Notes: generated by a model from the letters alone, not told the origin. A stretch of DNA of 64,000 nucleotides from Chaetoderma sp. LZ-2023a (GCA_034401795.1 CM067370.1:63265254-63329253), one strand, 5' to 3'. Shown: positions 21,481 through 32,508, counted from the first letter of the stretch. Program-made: numbers and translations.

Positions 21481-24400
21481 GATGAGCAGTCCTAGAAAAC
21501 ACATAGATTACATATGCCATGATGCTCCAACCAAAATCCTGGGCTATATCCTTATTGCTTAGCCCTCACTAAAGCGGTAACTCATGTTTATTATGGATAT
21601 TTTAATAATACCGCTTACTCTGAATGGAGAAAAGTCTCATATCAGTATAGCCTAACTTATTAAAATGCTAAAGACTCTGCAAAAATTATAGATCATTTTA
21701 TTTATAGAGATTTAACCAGATATCGTGGCAAATCAAAAAACCCATAGTAAGCCTAAGGGAGTGCTTAGAGTCAAGATATAGCCAAATCCTGTACCTGAGA
21801 TCTGCAATAATCCCGACTGGAATTCGAAAACCTCAAATCGTGACAGAATTTAGCAAGATAGAATGAAGAAAAGAAATTACGGTTTCCCAAACCACCACTC
21901 AAAAAGATGAAATAAGGGAAACTTACTTGTGATGACATCATCACAATTCTACGAATAGAATGCATGACAAGGTCCTGTTAAGAGAACTATGGCAAACATT
22001 TGACTATCTAATTTAAAAATTGTATAATAATGGAGCAGATTTAATAAAAGATTGTTATTGAATACATCAACGGTTGCCTAGCCGCTCGGGCTTGACAGAT
22101 CATCTTGTCAGCTTGTCAAATAATACTTGATCTACGCAAGTATTTCTTACAAATAGTGTTAATGTATGGAATCCTTTACCAACAGAAGCAATTAACGCTC
22201 CAACATAAAACACATTCAAAAACAACCTAGACTCATTCTTCAAGTCACAGGGTTTTATATATATATACACCTAAGGTCGACTAACTCCCAAGATTGCACT
22301 CATTTCTTCTACACTGAAGTATTAGACTGCAATCACGGAAAATCATCAGCCTGAACGTGACACAGGATCCTATAATGATTGCAAAACTGTGTCCCATATT
22401 TAAATCAACGACATAGGAAAACAAGCCAGCTTCAAGACTTGGCTTGGGTATACTGAACAATTTGATATCCTAAACCATTCGATAGTTATGCCAAGAGGCA
22501 GAAAACTTAAAAGATTTTTTATATATTTATTGATTCTTATATTCATAGACTTAGAATCAATAATTTCAGCTTTGTAATAACAAATGACATTGTGTTAGAA
22601 ATCCCAATAAAAGGAAAGATTGAACACTGATACTTGATATTAATGGTCTGGATACTGAATTTTGCAGACGACATATTACAACTGTAATATCTCTGGACCT
22701 GCAAAATATTTTGAAAGCATTTTGACCGAAAATTGTAGGTGGTTGCTTAAATCCAAAGATTCTCGGCCATTCTTCCACCCCTCCAGCGCAACCCCCACCC
22801 CACTCCAACCGGCCCGCTGCCAGACAACAACTTCAACGAGCAAAAAACCCCAAGACCCACCGAACAGTCCGGGAACAATCCGACCGAAAGTTGCCAGTGG
22901 CTTCACCGTTATCCAGTCAACTCGGCCCAAATACACACCGGCCCAGCCTCAACTCGGCCTAGATCCAACTCAGCCCAGGTCAACTCGACCTATGTTTATG
23001 CCTATCATGTGCGACTATACCCTTGGGTCGAGCTGACCCTACAGTACCACCCATAGCCACATACGAATGCACATATGCCTATAGGTGCACTATTAGGCCG
23101 AACCGACACTGCGCATTTAAATGTACATATGAACATAGCTATAGCAATATTATTGGGCTAACCAGCACGCTTAAATAGGATAAAGATTATCGAGTGTAGC
23201 AGGCCTACCTAGACTTCTATGGTAGCTACTACACACGATAATCTGTATACCATGAGACACACGGAAATCTCGGTAATATCTTAAGATCGCCATCGTCTTA
23301 AAAAGAGTGCTTTTAGGATAAAGATTGTCTATGTCTATGTATAATAGTTCCGCGTTAGTGAAAATAATAGACACTAATAATTCTGACTGTCTTTTAATAA
23401 AGAGACGTAAACGCCAGTAAATATTATTAGTTACACCAACAGACGACTAATGCTGGTATAATACGACTGGTATAAGAGGGATCTCATATATCAATATCAT
23501 CAATTTTTGAAGAAAAGTTCCGAAATCAAGGATATGGAAATATGAGATTCCCAATTAGTCCATGCTTCCAGCCAGGTGAAAAGATTTCATCTTGAGAACG
23601 GCTCTCCAAGTGTGATACCAGCCATCAAAAAGAAGAAGAAAGAAGCCAGGTGAATGCATTCCTAGGCCTATTTGACTTTTATTAAATCGGGCCGACAGGA
23701 CTTTTTATCCTAGGCCGAGCTGACTAATATAAGTAGGCCGGGTTGGCAACTGGGCCGACTCGACTGGAATTCTCTTCACCAACAACCCTCAGCCAAAATG
23801 CCCCCAAAAGACCCAGCAAATCCTGAGTCCCTGCCCACCGAAAACCACCGTCCTGAGGCCTGCAGCAACCCAGTCAAAATAGAGCAAAAAATTACGCTAG
23901 AAAAGGGAAAACAACCAAAATTCCGGGGGGAAATAAATGAAAACAAAGCGAACTCACCAAAACTATGTCAGCGCAGAAGAATGCGTGCTTATATTCCTTC
24001 TTCCTGCCCCCTTATCTGTTTGATTATCTTTTCTAAGCGACTATTGTTCTTGTAGACATTAATCTTGTAGTCATACTGATCACTATGAAACCTTTACTGA
24101 ATCTAATTCTTTTCAGCGACTGACAAATTAGACTACGATTTACGCAAGAATCAGAGTTTTTCCCTCTACAAATTCACTCCCTTTGGTTAAAATAAATATG
24201 TCAACCTGCCGACATAAGTGGTAAAAGGAGGGCGAAGAAAGGCTGAATGGCCCGAAGACAACCAGCCATCTAATGTTGGATTTAAGTAGAAATCGTATCT
24301 CGAGATAATGTGTAGAATACAGACTGACTTATCGGCTGATGATATGCGCATATAAAATAATCTGCAACAGAAAAACCCATACGGCAACCAGTCAGAAGAG

Positions 24401-24690
24401 TCTTTAATTACGTTGAAAATTGTCACTGATAAACGAATAAATGCCTCAATAGACTACAATTCCAAGAGAGACTACAAGACTGGCAATAACTCGGTATGAA
24501 TATTTTCAGCCATCAAACATTTCCAATATTAAACAAATACGGAAATAAGACTAAATCTTAGGCAAGAAGATGACAAGATTCTAGGAAAGCGAACATGTAA
24601 ACCGGACTTGAAGAACAAAACTGGAACCCCAGGAAGTTCTCTATAGATAGACCCGGAAGATAATCCTAGAACACCAGAAAGATCCATGAA
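21481..24690. other. interior of the DIRS-type element without recognised domains
   Basis: Mixed AT-rich sequence with a family B2 half hairpin (22670-22740), a stretch of degenerate CGGCCCA/CTCGGCC repeats (about 22870-23110 and 23690-23770), and several short frames of no recognisable kind. It probably replaced the RT core by insertion and decay. Confidence 0.4.
22660..22745. repeat. family B2 half hairpin
   Basis: CTGCAAAATATTTTGAAAGC and TTTTGACCGAAAATTG match the B2 arm at 3120-3060 in reverse orientation; CAGACGACATATTACA corresponds to CGTCGTCTGCA at 3160-3170. Only one arm remains. Confidence 0.55.
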
Positions 24691-25500
24691 AACCGGAAAT
24701 GACCTTATCCCCGGCTGTACGAAATCCGGATGCGGAAAAATAGGAAACGGAAATGTGTAAACCGGAAGTAGACTACCGGAAACTGATCAAGATCCTACAA
24801 CCCGGATGTACAGAATTACTGGAAGAGGAAGCTGAAAAAAACGGAAACGGATATAGATGAATGATGCAATGCCAGGTCCAACAGACCCAGATAAGCATTC
24901 TTCCTACCGGAAGTAGCAACACTACTACCGGAAGAGGAAGCTGAAAAACTGGAAACGGAAATAGATGAATGATGCAATGCCAGGTCCAACCGACCCAGAT
25001 AAGCAGTCTTCCTACCGGAAGTAGCAACACTACTACCGGAAGAGGAAGCTGTAAAACCGGAAACGGAAATAGATGCACTACTGCCGGAAACGGAAAAACC
25101 GGAAGTGGACGGAAATGCCAGAAAATCATGAGACACCGGATGTTCAGCCAAGCCAGACAATCACAGTGCTCATATCCGGATGCCCGGTAAAACCAGAAGA
25201 CAAACCAGAATGCAAACCCGCTTGCCCGGACAAGCCAGGAGCTGAGACGGGAGCAGAGGAGATGGAGATCTCTTTTCTGGCAATAAGAATTACGGGAAAG
25301 ATGAACTTATGCATGAGATGAAGGATCGGAAGCTTCCGCCACCGATGCCATCGCATGAGGGTTATGCAGACCCTCAAGACTTATATGGTCTTTTGTCTGG
25401 CTCCTACCTGAGGATGAATAACCAGACTTATTCTTTGAATCACCAGACTTTTACTTCAGAGATTTCATCTCTTGTCTGGAAGTGCGTGAAATCTGACTGA
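24690..25500 (-). pseudogene. serine-rich gag-like region of the DIRS-type element
   Basis: This is the first potentially coding region after the left ITR in sense direction. Minus frames give SGDSKNKSGYSSSGRS and then, at 25160-24816, a long Ser/Val/Gly-rich stretch. A 36-residue unit (ASSSGSSVATSGRK...AYLG...LDLALHHSSIS) is repeated twice. An ORF1/gag role is inferred from position and composition. No zinc cluster like that at 1-1775 was seen. Confidence 0.35.
24821..25090. repeat. 108/109-bp tandem repeat with CCGGAAGT motifs
   Basis: GGAAGAGGAAGCTG begins units at 24821, 24930 and 25038 (spacings 109 and 108), giving about 2.4 copies. Each unit contains CTACCGGAAGTAG. The wider region 24600-25200 is unusually rich in ACCGGAA. 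Confidence 0.85.
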
Positions 25501-25858
25501 AGACTGGAATCACAGTGATTCCTGAATAAAATGTTTGAAAGCACTATAAAGGATCTACGTAATAAGAGTGGTACTTGGCTATTTTATAACATGGTAATTT
25601 GATGGTATATAATAGGCATGGTTTCACAAACCTCGAAAACGGGAGTACTGACACGAAAACTGGTAACTCCAAACTAGAGTTACAAAAACCCTCTAAAACA
25701 CCATGACATGAAAGTTAAACATAACATAGGCAAGAAAGATTTCATGGTAGGCATGTTTTCTTGAGTCAGAGAATTAAATGTAGCTGAACTTTTAAGTGCA
25801 AAGCTATAAACTTTTATCCATATGATAGCAGGCGAACTGATCTGCTAGCAGAATATTT

Positions 25859-26143
25859 GAAAAGTGAATCAGTTTTCACATTTGGGACCTACTGCGCATG
25901 CGCGAGCGTGCTTAGTGACAGGCGTCACCAAGGAGTGTGTACAGACTGGTGCCAGTCTATTGTAAGGCTAATGCAGGGGGTCCCTCTACCAGAAGCCTGG
26001 TTGAGGGTCTACATGGTGATGGTATTGGCATTAGGGAGTATGTAAGCGAGCATAAAATTTTTATTCTGATAGCTAAATGCAGATATTTGATTTAGCAAGT
26101 AGTGATTGAACGGTAATGGATGTTTTTGTGGTGTAATAACAAC
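25859..26143 (-). repeat. left inverted terminal repeat of the DIRS-type element
   Basis: Sense (minus) reading starts GTTGTTATTACACCACAAAA at 26143. It matches 18950-19217 in inverted orientation almost without change and its first 50 bases also match the ICR. It includes TGCGCATGCGCG (near 25890), an alternating palindrome that could belong to a promoter. Confidence 0.9.
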
Positions 26144-26700
26144 TGGGGGTCCCAACCTGAAAATCAGGTGTTCCAATGCAGGTTTTTCTTATCTATGTTA
26201 AAATTAGAAGGTATCATGTCACATAGCTATGAATTATGGGTCCCATTCTAGATTTTGTGGGTATTTTTATGCAAAAAAAACCATGATACTAATTAATATT
26301 TAATAATCATACTAGATTGTTGGGGTGTCATGGGGCCCACTGCCATGAGTTTTGGGGGTCCCAATAACATTTTGGCAGTATATACCCTCAAAAGGACCCT
26401 TGTGAGAATCCATGAACAAGACACACAATGCTGTGTACACAACTCTCACATACACACAATGTAGTAACATATAGTGATAGCATGTACCAGAGAAAGGTGA
26501 AATGTACAGTTTTTAAATTGCAATACACCAATGCCGCATCAAATTTAATGCATGAAGAAACGAATATGCAGATCTATTTCGCATAAAATGCAATATTCTT
26601 CATGAAAAACAAATTTACCAACGCATCTTATGTCATAATCAAATATGTCAGCTAACGACAGAATCAAAATTACGCAAGCTGGCAATCATCCCTCATGAAA
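26144..26700. other. SGSM-like intron; repeated GGGTCCCA motifs
   Basis: GGGGGTCCCAACCTG, ATGGGTCCCATTC and GGGGGTCCCAATAAC occur at about 26145, 26238 and 26357, suggesting a diverged tandem unit of about 100 bp. No coding sequence seen. Confidence 0.4.
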
Positions 26701-26709
26701 GTATTTGAA

Positions 26710-26815
26710 TTTTATGTCTTTGACTTAATTTGACTGGAATTGTTGATGCCATATACACACACCTTCAGCAGTAACAGTCCATAGTCAAATTGGTCTCGAA
26801 ATATTCAATAGCTTA
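26710..26815. repeat. family B hairpin, diverged
   Basis: Left arm TTAATTTGACTGGAATTGTTG and right arm AGTCAAATTGGTCTCGAAATATTCAATAGC flank a long loop containing ATATACACACACC. Confidence 0.6.
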
Positions 26816-26929
26816 CCTGTACAGTTACCGTGGAATTTAGGTTCTGGGAATTCAGGCTTCAAGGAGTTAAATCGATTCCAAAATGTGTACAAAATGGATG
26901 GAGCTAAGCTAGAAATTGGCAGGACAAAG

Positions 26930-27130
26930 TTAACTGTCTGTCTACCGCAAGCCACTGGACAATAATGTCAATGGGCAATAGCTCTGGACTTGCTGAATCT
27001 TTTGAAAACAATCTAAGCCACCAACAACTTTCAGTCAAATTGTTTTCAAAATATTCAGCACGTCCAAAGTTAAACCACAGGAAAATGTAGCCTGTAGAAA
27101 TTCAGCAAGGAAGACAGTTAAAAATAGATC
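26930..27130. repeat. family B2 hairpin
   Basis: Same layout as 2970-3240: AAGCCACTGGACAATAATG, arm CTTGCTGAATCTTTTGAAAA, inner CCACCAACAACTTTCAGTC, arm end TTTTCAAAATATTCAGCACG. Confidence 0.7.
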
Positions 27131-27580
27131 CTTCCATTAAGATCTGAAGATGAATGGAATAGATATGGCAAAAGAAGGACTCCACTGACATCACCCGGTG
27201 TTTAGGGACAGTGACAGGAGGATGCTCTACTATACGTGCTCAAAGAAATTTTGCAACACGAGCCGAGTAATACCACTTTTGAGCTCAGAAGATAGTGCTT
27301 CTCAAGGGACTATATGATTGAAAATTACAGGATGACATTAAGCTCCTTAATATCTTTACCACGGCATAAAATTTTGTGAAAGTCTGGAGAGCTTTACTTT
27401 TTTAATGTTAATAAACGTTTTGCACACAAATTAATGTGTAAAATCATGTCACAATTCTAAAGCTTCAAAACCGAGCGTATCACATTTGACTCTAGTTATC
27501 ATTATTAATTACTTAACTGACTAACATTGAATTGTTATCACTATGACATGTCTAATGCATGTATGGCTACTCAATTGCAT
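27131..27580. other. SGSM-like intron
   Basis: No feature recognised. Confidence 0.4.
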
Positions 27581-27664
27581 TGTCTTGTCCACTGTGTCTT
27601 GTCCACTGTGTCTTGTCCACTGTGTCTTGTCCACAGTGTCTTGTCCACTGTGTCTTGTCCACTG
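27581..27664. repeat. 14-bp minisatellite, six units
   Basis: TGTCTTGTCCACTG repeated six times exactly end to end; only the fourth unit differs (CAG for CTG). Confidence 0.95.
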
Positions 27665-27972
27665 CGAGGATCCTGAGCTCCTTTAGGTTCATACTAATCT
27701 TTAGTGATCCTAGATTATGTGCTTTGAGGTCTGATTGCAAAACACTTAGCGAGTTGATGTTGCATGACTGATACCTGTTGACACCTACCAATACAAATTC
27801 CAGTTCTTTCTGCATGTCAAGCATGTTTATTTTCTGACAAGCCAATAACATGTCTGAGGATCTATAGACACTCTCACAGATAGTGGCTCAGAGTTACACA
27901 GATTCTAGAGCGCTGCATTTCATATTCGACTGTGTGGCCAGTGATGTTTTGTAATGGCCCGCAGATGTTGGC

Positions 27973-28172
27973 ATTAAAATTTTAATTTTCTCATAGAAAA
28001 TGTCCATTTGCAGACCAAGAGACTATTTTTGAAAATTTACCACTGGAATGACTGGCTCGATAACCGAGCCGGTCATTCCAGTGATAAATTTTCAAAAATA
28101 GTCTTCTCTTGGTCTGCAAATGGACATTTTCTATGAGAAAATTAAAATTTTCTTGAACAAATTTAAGGGTTA
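27973..28172. repeat. family A hairpin, symmetric reference copy
   Basis: Near-perfect palindrome with arms of about 88 bp: AAAATTTTAATTTTCTCATA at the left and its complement at 28130-28152. The centre is GGCTCGATAACCGAGCC at about 28050-28070. Unlike most copies both outer parts are of the AATTTTCTCATAG type. The right end is AAGGGTTAAATC. Confidence 0.9.
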
Positions 28173-28582
28173 AATCAACATTCATCTGCATACTGCACCT
28201 CTAGAGGAATACTTATCATTTAGATTTCAGGGTTTGGTCCAGCAGAATGTTCTCTAACAGAGGATAGAGCTGCTGTGAGGTAGGAGGTGAAGAGCAAGGT
28301 GATAAACCATCGCATTGTGTAATCCTGTTGGGGTTTCAAACTGTGTGCAAAGCTTTAATGTGAACATTTAGTTTTGTGTTTGCCAATAAAGAGTCTCACC
28401 AGGATTAGTTCATCATCATCTCAGCTAGCTTGGAGAAATTGAAAGATGTGTTCTCTTGATGGTATCAAATGCACATGACATGTCTGATTCTGATCTTGTA
28501 GAAGTACCAATGTTTGATAGTATTAGTACTGATGTCAACATTCATTCTGTCCAGACTATATCAGTGCACCTACATCCTCCCT

Positions 28583-28812
28583 TAACCCTTTAACACTCAT
28601 ATCAGCCAAAAATGCCTTCTATAGTGGTCTTGAGAAATGTCCATTTGCAGACCAGGAAGACTAACTTTGAAAATTTACCACTGGAATAACTGGCTCAATA
28701 ACCGAGCCAGTCATTCCAGTGGTAAATTCTCAACAATAGTCTTTTCTTGGTCTGCAAATGGTGATTTTCTATGAGAAAACTGAAATTTTCTGGAACAAGT
28801 TCACGGGTTAGT
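28583..28812. repeat. family A hairpin with intact termini
   Basis: Starts TTAACCCTTTAACACTCATA and ends CACGGGTTAGTGTTAA. The GAGCCAGTCATTCCAGTGG segment near 28705 marks the centre. The TTAA at both ends and the CCC/GGG next to it are the clearest of all copies. Confidence 0.85.
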
Positions 28813-29020
28813 GTTAAAATCACCGTGCCAGTATGACTCCCCAGAAATTACTATTATTAATTAATTATTAATTTCATCCAAAAGCACACTGGACATTGCT
28901 AGAGGTACCACCTCATTGCGTTATAAGCTTGCCTTTCATCATTAATCTTCGCAGGACAGCTACAAAGCAACAAACCTGGTACTACATCATTTTCACTATC
29001 ATGCATATATTTTTACTTAC
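28813..29020. other. SGSM-like intron adjoining the 141-nt exon
   Basis: AT-rich intron; a TTATTAATTAATTATTAATTT inverted stretch at about 28855-28875. Confidence 0.5.
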
Positions 29021-29161
29021 CTGCTATTCTGCACCAGATAGTCGAGTATTTTTGCGAGTTGTTTTTCAAAAATTGAAAGACGAATCCAGAGGTATTTAGG
29101 GTTGTATTTAGGAATCATCTTCTTGTCTCTACTAACATTCTTGTTGCTATCAATGGACTTT
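29021..29161 (-). CDS. SGSM1/2: SGSM1/2-like exon (RUN domain core)
   Basis: 141 nt from acceptor CTTATTTTTTTCAG to consensus donor GTAAGT. It has one leading base, 46 codons and two trailing bases (AG) that form a serine codon with the C of the next exon. The peptide ends KYLWIRLSIFEKQLAKILDY then LVQNS, matching the family's LWIR...EK.L.KI..YLV.N segment of the RUN domain. The first half (SIDSNKNVSRDKK) is lysine/serine-rich and variable. Earlier exons encoding the RUN N-terminus were not found. Confidence 0.9.
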
Positions 29162-29226
29162 CTGAAAAAAATAAGTAACATAATAATATACAAACGCATA
29201 TCCCGGTGATTACAGATCGCATTTAG

Positions 29227-30254
29227 AACAAGCATTCTGTAAGTATTGTTTTGCAATACATGTCCCCTACCTGGTGATATAAATCTTTAGAGATTGACAG
29301 TCAAAAATTGTCAAAAGCAGCTGAAACTCAAACTTGATCTGTAACTTCTCATAACATAGCAATAAACCAAGTTTCAGTTATATATGGTTATGGAGAAGGA
29401 AAAGGTCTTGAAAGCTGATATGTTTGTATTTCATAAGTCGAAAGGGGACATAACTCCACCCAAAAATGACGCAAATGCTTGAAACTCGAACTTGGTCTGT
29501 AATTCCTCATAATAAAGTAATGTACCAATTGTCAGTTGAATAGCTTGCAAGCCTGCGAAAAAAAGTGCAGAAAACTAATATTTTTCGTGTTTCATAGGTC
29601 GAAAGGGGGCATTAACTCCATGAAAAATTGACGAAAATGTCTGAAACTCGAACGTGCTCTGTAACTCCTTATACTAAAGCGATGCACCGATTTTCGCTTA
29701 AATATTGTGAAGGAGTGCTAAAAAAAGCGCAGACAGCTAATAATTCCATAAAAAATTGACGAAATGTCTGAAACTCGAACTTACTTAGATCGCATTTAGA
29801 ACAAGCATTCTGTAAGTATTGCTTTGCAATACATGTCCCCTACCTGGTGATATAAATCTTTAGAGATTGACAGTCAAAAATTTCATTAAAAATTGTCAAA
29901 AGCAGCTGAAACTCGAATTTGATCTGTAGCTTCTCATAACATAGCAATAAACCAAGTTTCAGTTATATATGGTGAAGGAGAAGGAAAAAGTCTTGAAAGC
30001 TGATATGTTTGTATTTCATAAGTCGAAAGGGGACATAACTCCATCAAAAAATTATGCAAATGCCTGAAACTCAAACGTGGTCTGTAACTTCTCATAACAA
30101 AGCAATATCCCAATTCTCAGTTGAATACCTTGAAGGACTGCGAAAAGAGTGCGGAAAAGCAATTGCGACAAACGGACAGACAGACGGACGGACAGACAGA
30201 GTGCAAACCTATAGTCCCCCCCCCACCACCCCGGTTTTACCTGTAGGGGGCTAA
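29227..30254 (+). mobile_element. tandem-unit non-autonomous element, copy D1, with internal duplication
   Basis: Starts AACAAGCATTCTGTAAGTAT and contains units of about 160 bp marked by AAGGGG(A/G)CAT(A/T)AACTCCA (near 29440, 29603 and 30027) and GAAACTCGAACTT. Near 30170-30200 is a GACAGACAGACGGACGG tract, and it ends with a C-run/G-run hairpin (CCCCCCCC...GGGGG) followed by CTAAT. A second element start occurs at 29800. It repeats not only the element but also 12 bp before it (GATCGCATTTAG), so part of it was duplicated in tandem together with flanking DNA. Structure resembles the C elements. Confidence 0.7.
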
Positions 30255-30427
30255 TAAGATGTGAGAAATGTCCATTTTAGAGAAGGCTGGGTTTTTTTAA
30301 TTTAGCACTGAAATGGTTGGCTTGATAACAGTCTTTTCATTGCCTGAGAATATACATTGATCAATAAAGAGTAACCATTTAGAGAAATTGGATATCTGGG
30401 TAATTTCATCGTATACCAGAACTTTTA

Positions 30428-30605
30428 TTAACCCTTTAGCCCCCATAGAAAATGTACATTTGTAGACCAAGAAGACTGTTTTTGAAAATTTGGTTATCGA
30501 GCCAGGCATTCCAGTGGTAAATTTTCAAAAATAGTCTTCTCTTGGTCTGCAAATGGACATTTCTCAGGACCACTGCAAAATATGTTTTTGGCTGATGAGG
30601 GTTAA
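30428..30605. repeat. family A hairpin, left arm shortened
   Basis: Starts TTAACCCTTTAGCCCCCATA; the left arm lacks the CACTGGAATGACTGG segment, while the right arm is complete (GCATTCCAGTGGTAAATTTTC-type). Ends GATGAGGGTTAAATGG. Confidence 0.8.
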
Positions 30606-31011
30606 ATGGCTAATGAATTAATCACACACCATGAGATGCATCTGCTCCACTACAGGCTTTTTGTACATATAAGCTACACGCAAGATTCGAGCCCATGAGC
30701 CCTAGTGTACAAGTCGACCTCGATACTGAAGGACCATGCTGAAGGGTGTCATCACTAATAGATCACATAGACAACTGACAAACCAGCACTGATTATACTT
30801 GCATATATCATCAAGATGTACCAAGGCACCTTTAGCCTGAAGAATATCACACAGAGGCCACAAGTTTAGTCATCCATGTTGTGAAATGTGAAACCGGTCG
30901 TGGAGTGGATAACTCTCATGGTGCATAAATAATTCAGAAACAGTAGCCAAGCATCACAAAATTATTACTTATGCTACTGAAGGCTGGTGCGAGGTTTATG
31001 GTCAGTGATGG
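30606..31011. other. no gene seen
   Basis: Upstream flank or intron of SGSM; no feature recognised. Confidence 0.35.
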
Positions 31012-31076
31012 CTGGCTGCCTGCCTGCCTGCCTGCCTTCCCGCCCTCCCATCTGTCCGTCCGTCTGTCCATCTGTC
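31012..31076. repeat. tetranucleotide-rich simple repeat
   Basis: GGCTGCCTGCCTGCCTGCC followed by CCGTCCGTCTGTCCATCTGTC, that is (TGCC)n then (GTCC/GTCT)n. The complement of the second part is the GACGGACA tract of the tandem-unit elements, so this may be the edge of a lost copy. Confidence 0.8.
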
Positions 31077-32370
31077 TACTGGAATAGTTCTCATGATTGC
31101 AAGATGGTAGATACCAAATTTGACACATTCATTCATAATGTGGATGGCTAGAAAGTGATTTGAGTTTCAGGTCAAAGCATAAAATATCTATATAATGGGA
31201 TCAGTAATATAATAATATTGACTACCGGTATCATAGCCATACTGTTAGTCATATCGCTATGATCTTGCTACTGAAATATCGACATATATAACATAAAACC
31301 GGTATAACAATCTGTTTAGGCATATTATCTGATTTCCATTAGCAACATTCGATAGTAAACCTGTCTAATGCAGTCAGCAACTGCTCTTCATATGCAGAAA
31401 CAATATTTTAACTGTATTTAGAGACCACACTTCAATAATTCTTATTTATCTGGACCTGTCAAATTGTTGTTGGTGGCCAGGGAAATTGATAAAGTAACAA
31501 TTACCGCCACGAGAATTGGCTATTTATAAGAATGCACTTCTCGCCAAACAGAGAATAAAACTTATTGTAGGAAAGGAGATGGTTAAAAATGTCTGAAATA
31601 TATCTTTTCTTGCGCTAATGTTTTATAATCTCAACACGTTCGCTAGAAAATAACAATCTCAAATGAATATTTTGTGTCGTAATATCTCATCTACTACTGA
31701 AGCCTGGTTAGTTAGAGATTTCCCGGAATTGAGTAACAGTGACCGTCCAAGTAAAGAGAAGCCGACCAATTGAGAAAAATTCTCAATGCCGGAGAGCTGT
31801 ATTCCTTTCTTATTTTGGCGGGTTGATAGACATCTACGCTACCGGGAGTCCATGAGCGTATTCACAGAATATGGCGGGCTATTTTGGCTAAGAGATTTTA
31901 TTGTTTATTTTAACGATTCCTGGTGGTTTCGTCACATTGCAAATTTGTCCAATAAAGCACAGGTTTTTCTGGAAACCTCATTTATTTTTCTTGTGGCTAT
32001 CAACTCAAATAGCCATAAAAATCAGTAAAACAGGTTTACATCCATATCCATATCAATTAAAGCAAAGTAACATTTGGCGAGTTATTTGGGACGAGATGAT
32101 CACTTCTGATTATCTCGCCATCTCCATTCAAGTGCTAAAAAGGCGATCTCGGCACAGTTTATGGAAGTAGTTGTAAATTTGTGGCAAATTTGAATCATTT
32201 GCATGGCCCATTTTGGGGGATTTAAGCCATTTTGGGACAGGATTTAACTGGACACAGCTATAATTTAGTGTTTAATAGTGTGATTCATCTAATTTCTGGG
32301 TTTTATTGACAAATAATTGTAACATTCAGCGACTATTTCGGGAGCCATTGAATCTATATGATATTCCTAT
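31077..32370. other. no gene seen
   Basis: Overlapping plus-strand frames at 31786-32170 show no recognised motif. A fold-back of CCACGAGAATTGGC / GCACTTCTCGCC near 31507-31550 is weak. Confidence 0.3.
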
Positions 32371-32508
32371 TACACACACACACACGCACGCACGCACGCA
32401 CACACGCACGCACACACACACACACCGCAACTCCCACACATACACACATGCACACACACATGCACGCACGCATGCACGCACGCACGCACACACACACACA
32501 CACACACA
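32371..32508. repeat. (CA)n/(CACG)n microsatellite
   Basis: 138 bp of alternating CACA and CGCA units with a short ACCGCAACTCC interruption near 32424. All long frames here are artefacts. Confidence 0.95.

Larger units (their letters stand above)
18896..26143 (-). mobile_element. DIRS-type tyrosine recombinase retroelement, 7.25 kb, decayed
   Basis: Inverted terminal repeats at 18896-19217 and 25859-26143 bound a minus-strand element. In sense order: left ITR, a serine-rich gag-like region, a long segment without recognised domains, RT connection, RNase H, tyrosine recombinase, internal complementary region (19288-19420) and right ITR. This is the arrangement that defines DIRS elements: inverted repeats rather than LTRs, an internal region complementary to both outer ends, and a recombinase instead of an integrase. 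The ITRs differ at only a few positions over about 270 bp while the ORFs have several stops and frameshifts. No target duplication is visible, as expected for this class. It lies in an SGSM intron in gene sense. Confidence 0.88.

Noticed and set aside
23798-24055. Plus-strand 85-codon frame starting MPPKDPANPES
   Set aside because: No recognised motif, lies antisense inside the DIRS-type element, and its second half looks non-coding.
18830-26180. Similar flanks outside the DIRS ITRs (GGGGTACCAAGCTGAAATC and GGGGGTCCCAACCTGAAAATC)
   Set aside because: The right-hand motif belongs to a local series of GGGTCCCA repeats (26145, 26238, 26357); the resemblance to the left flank is too short to call a target duplication.
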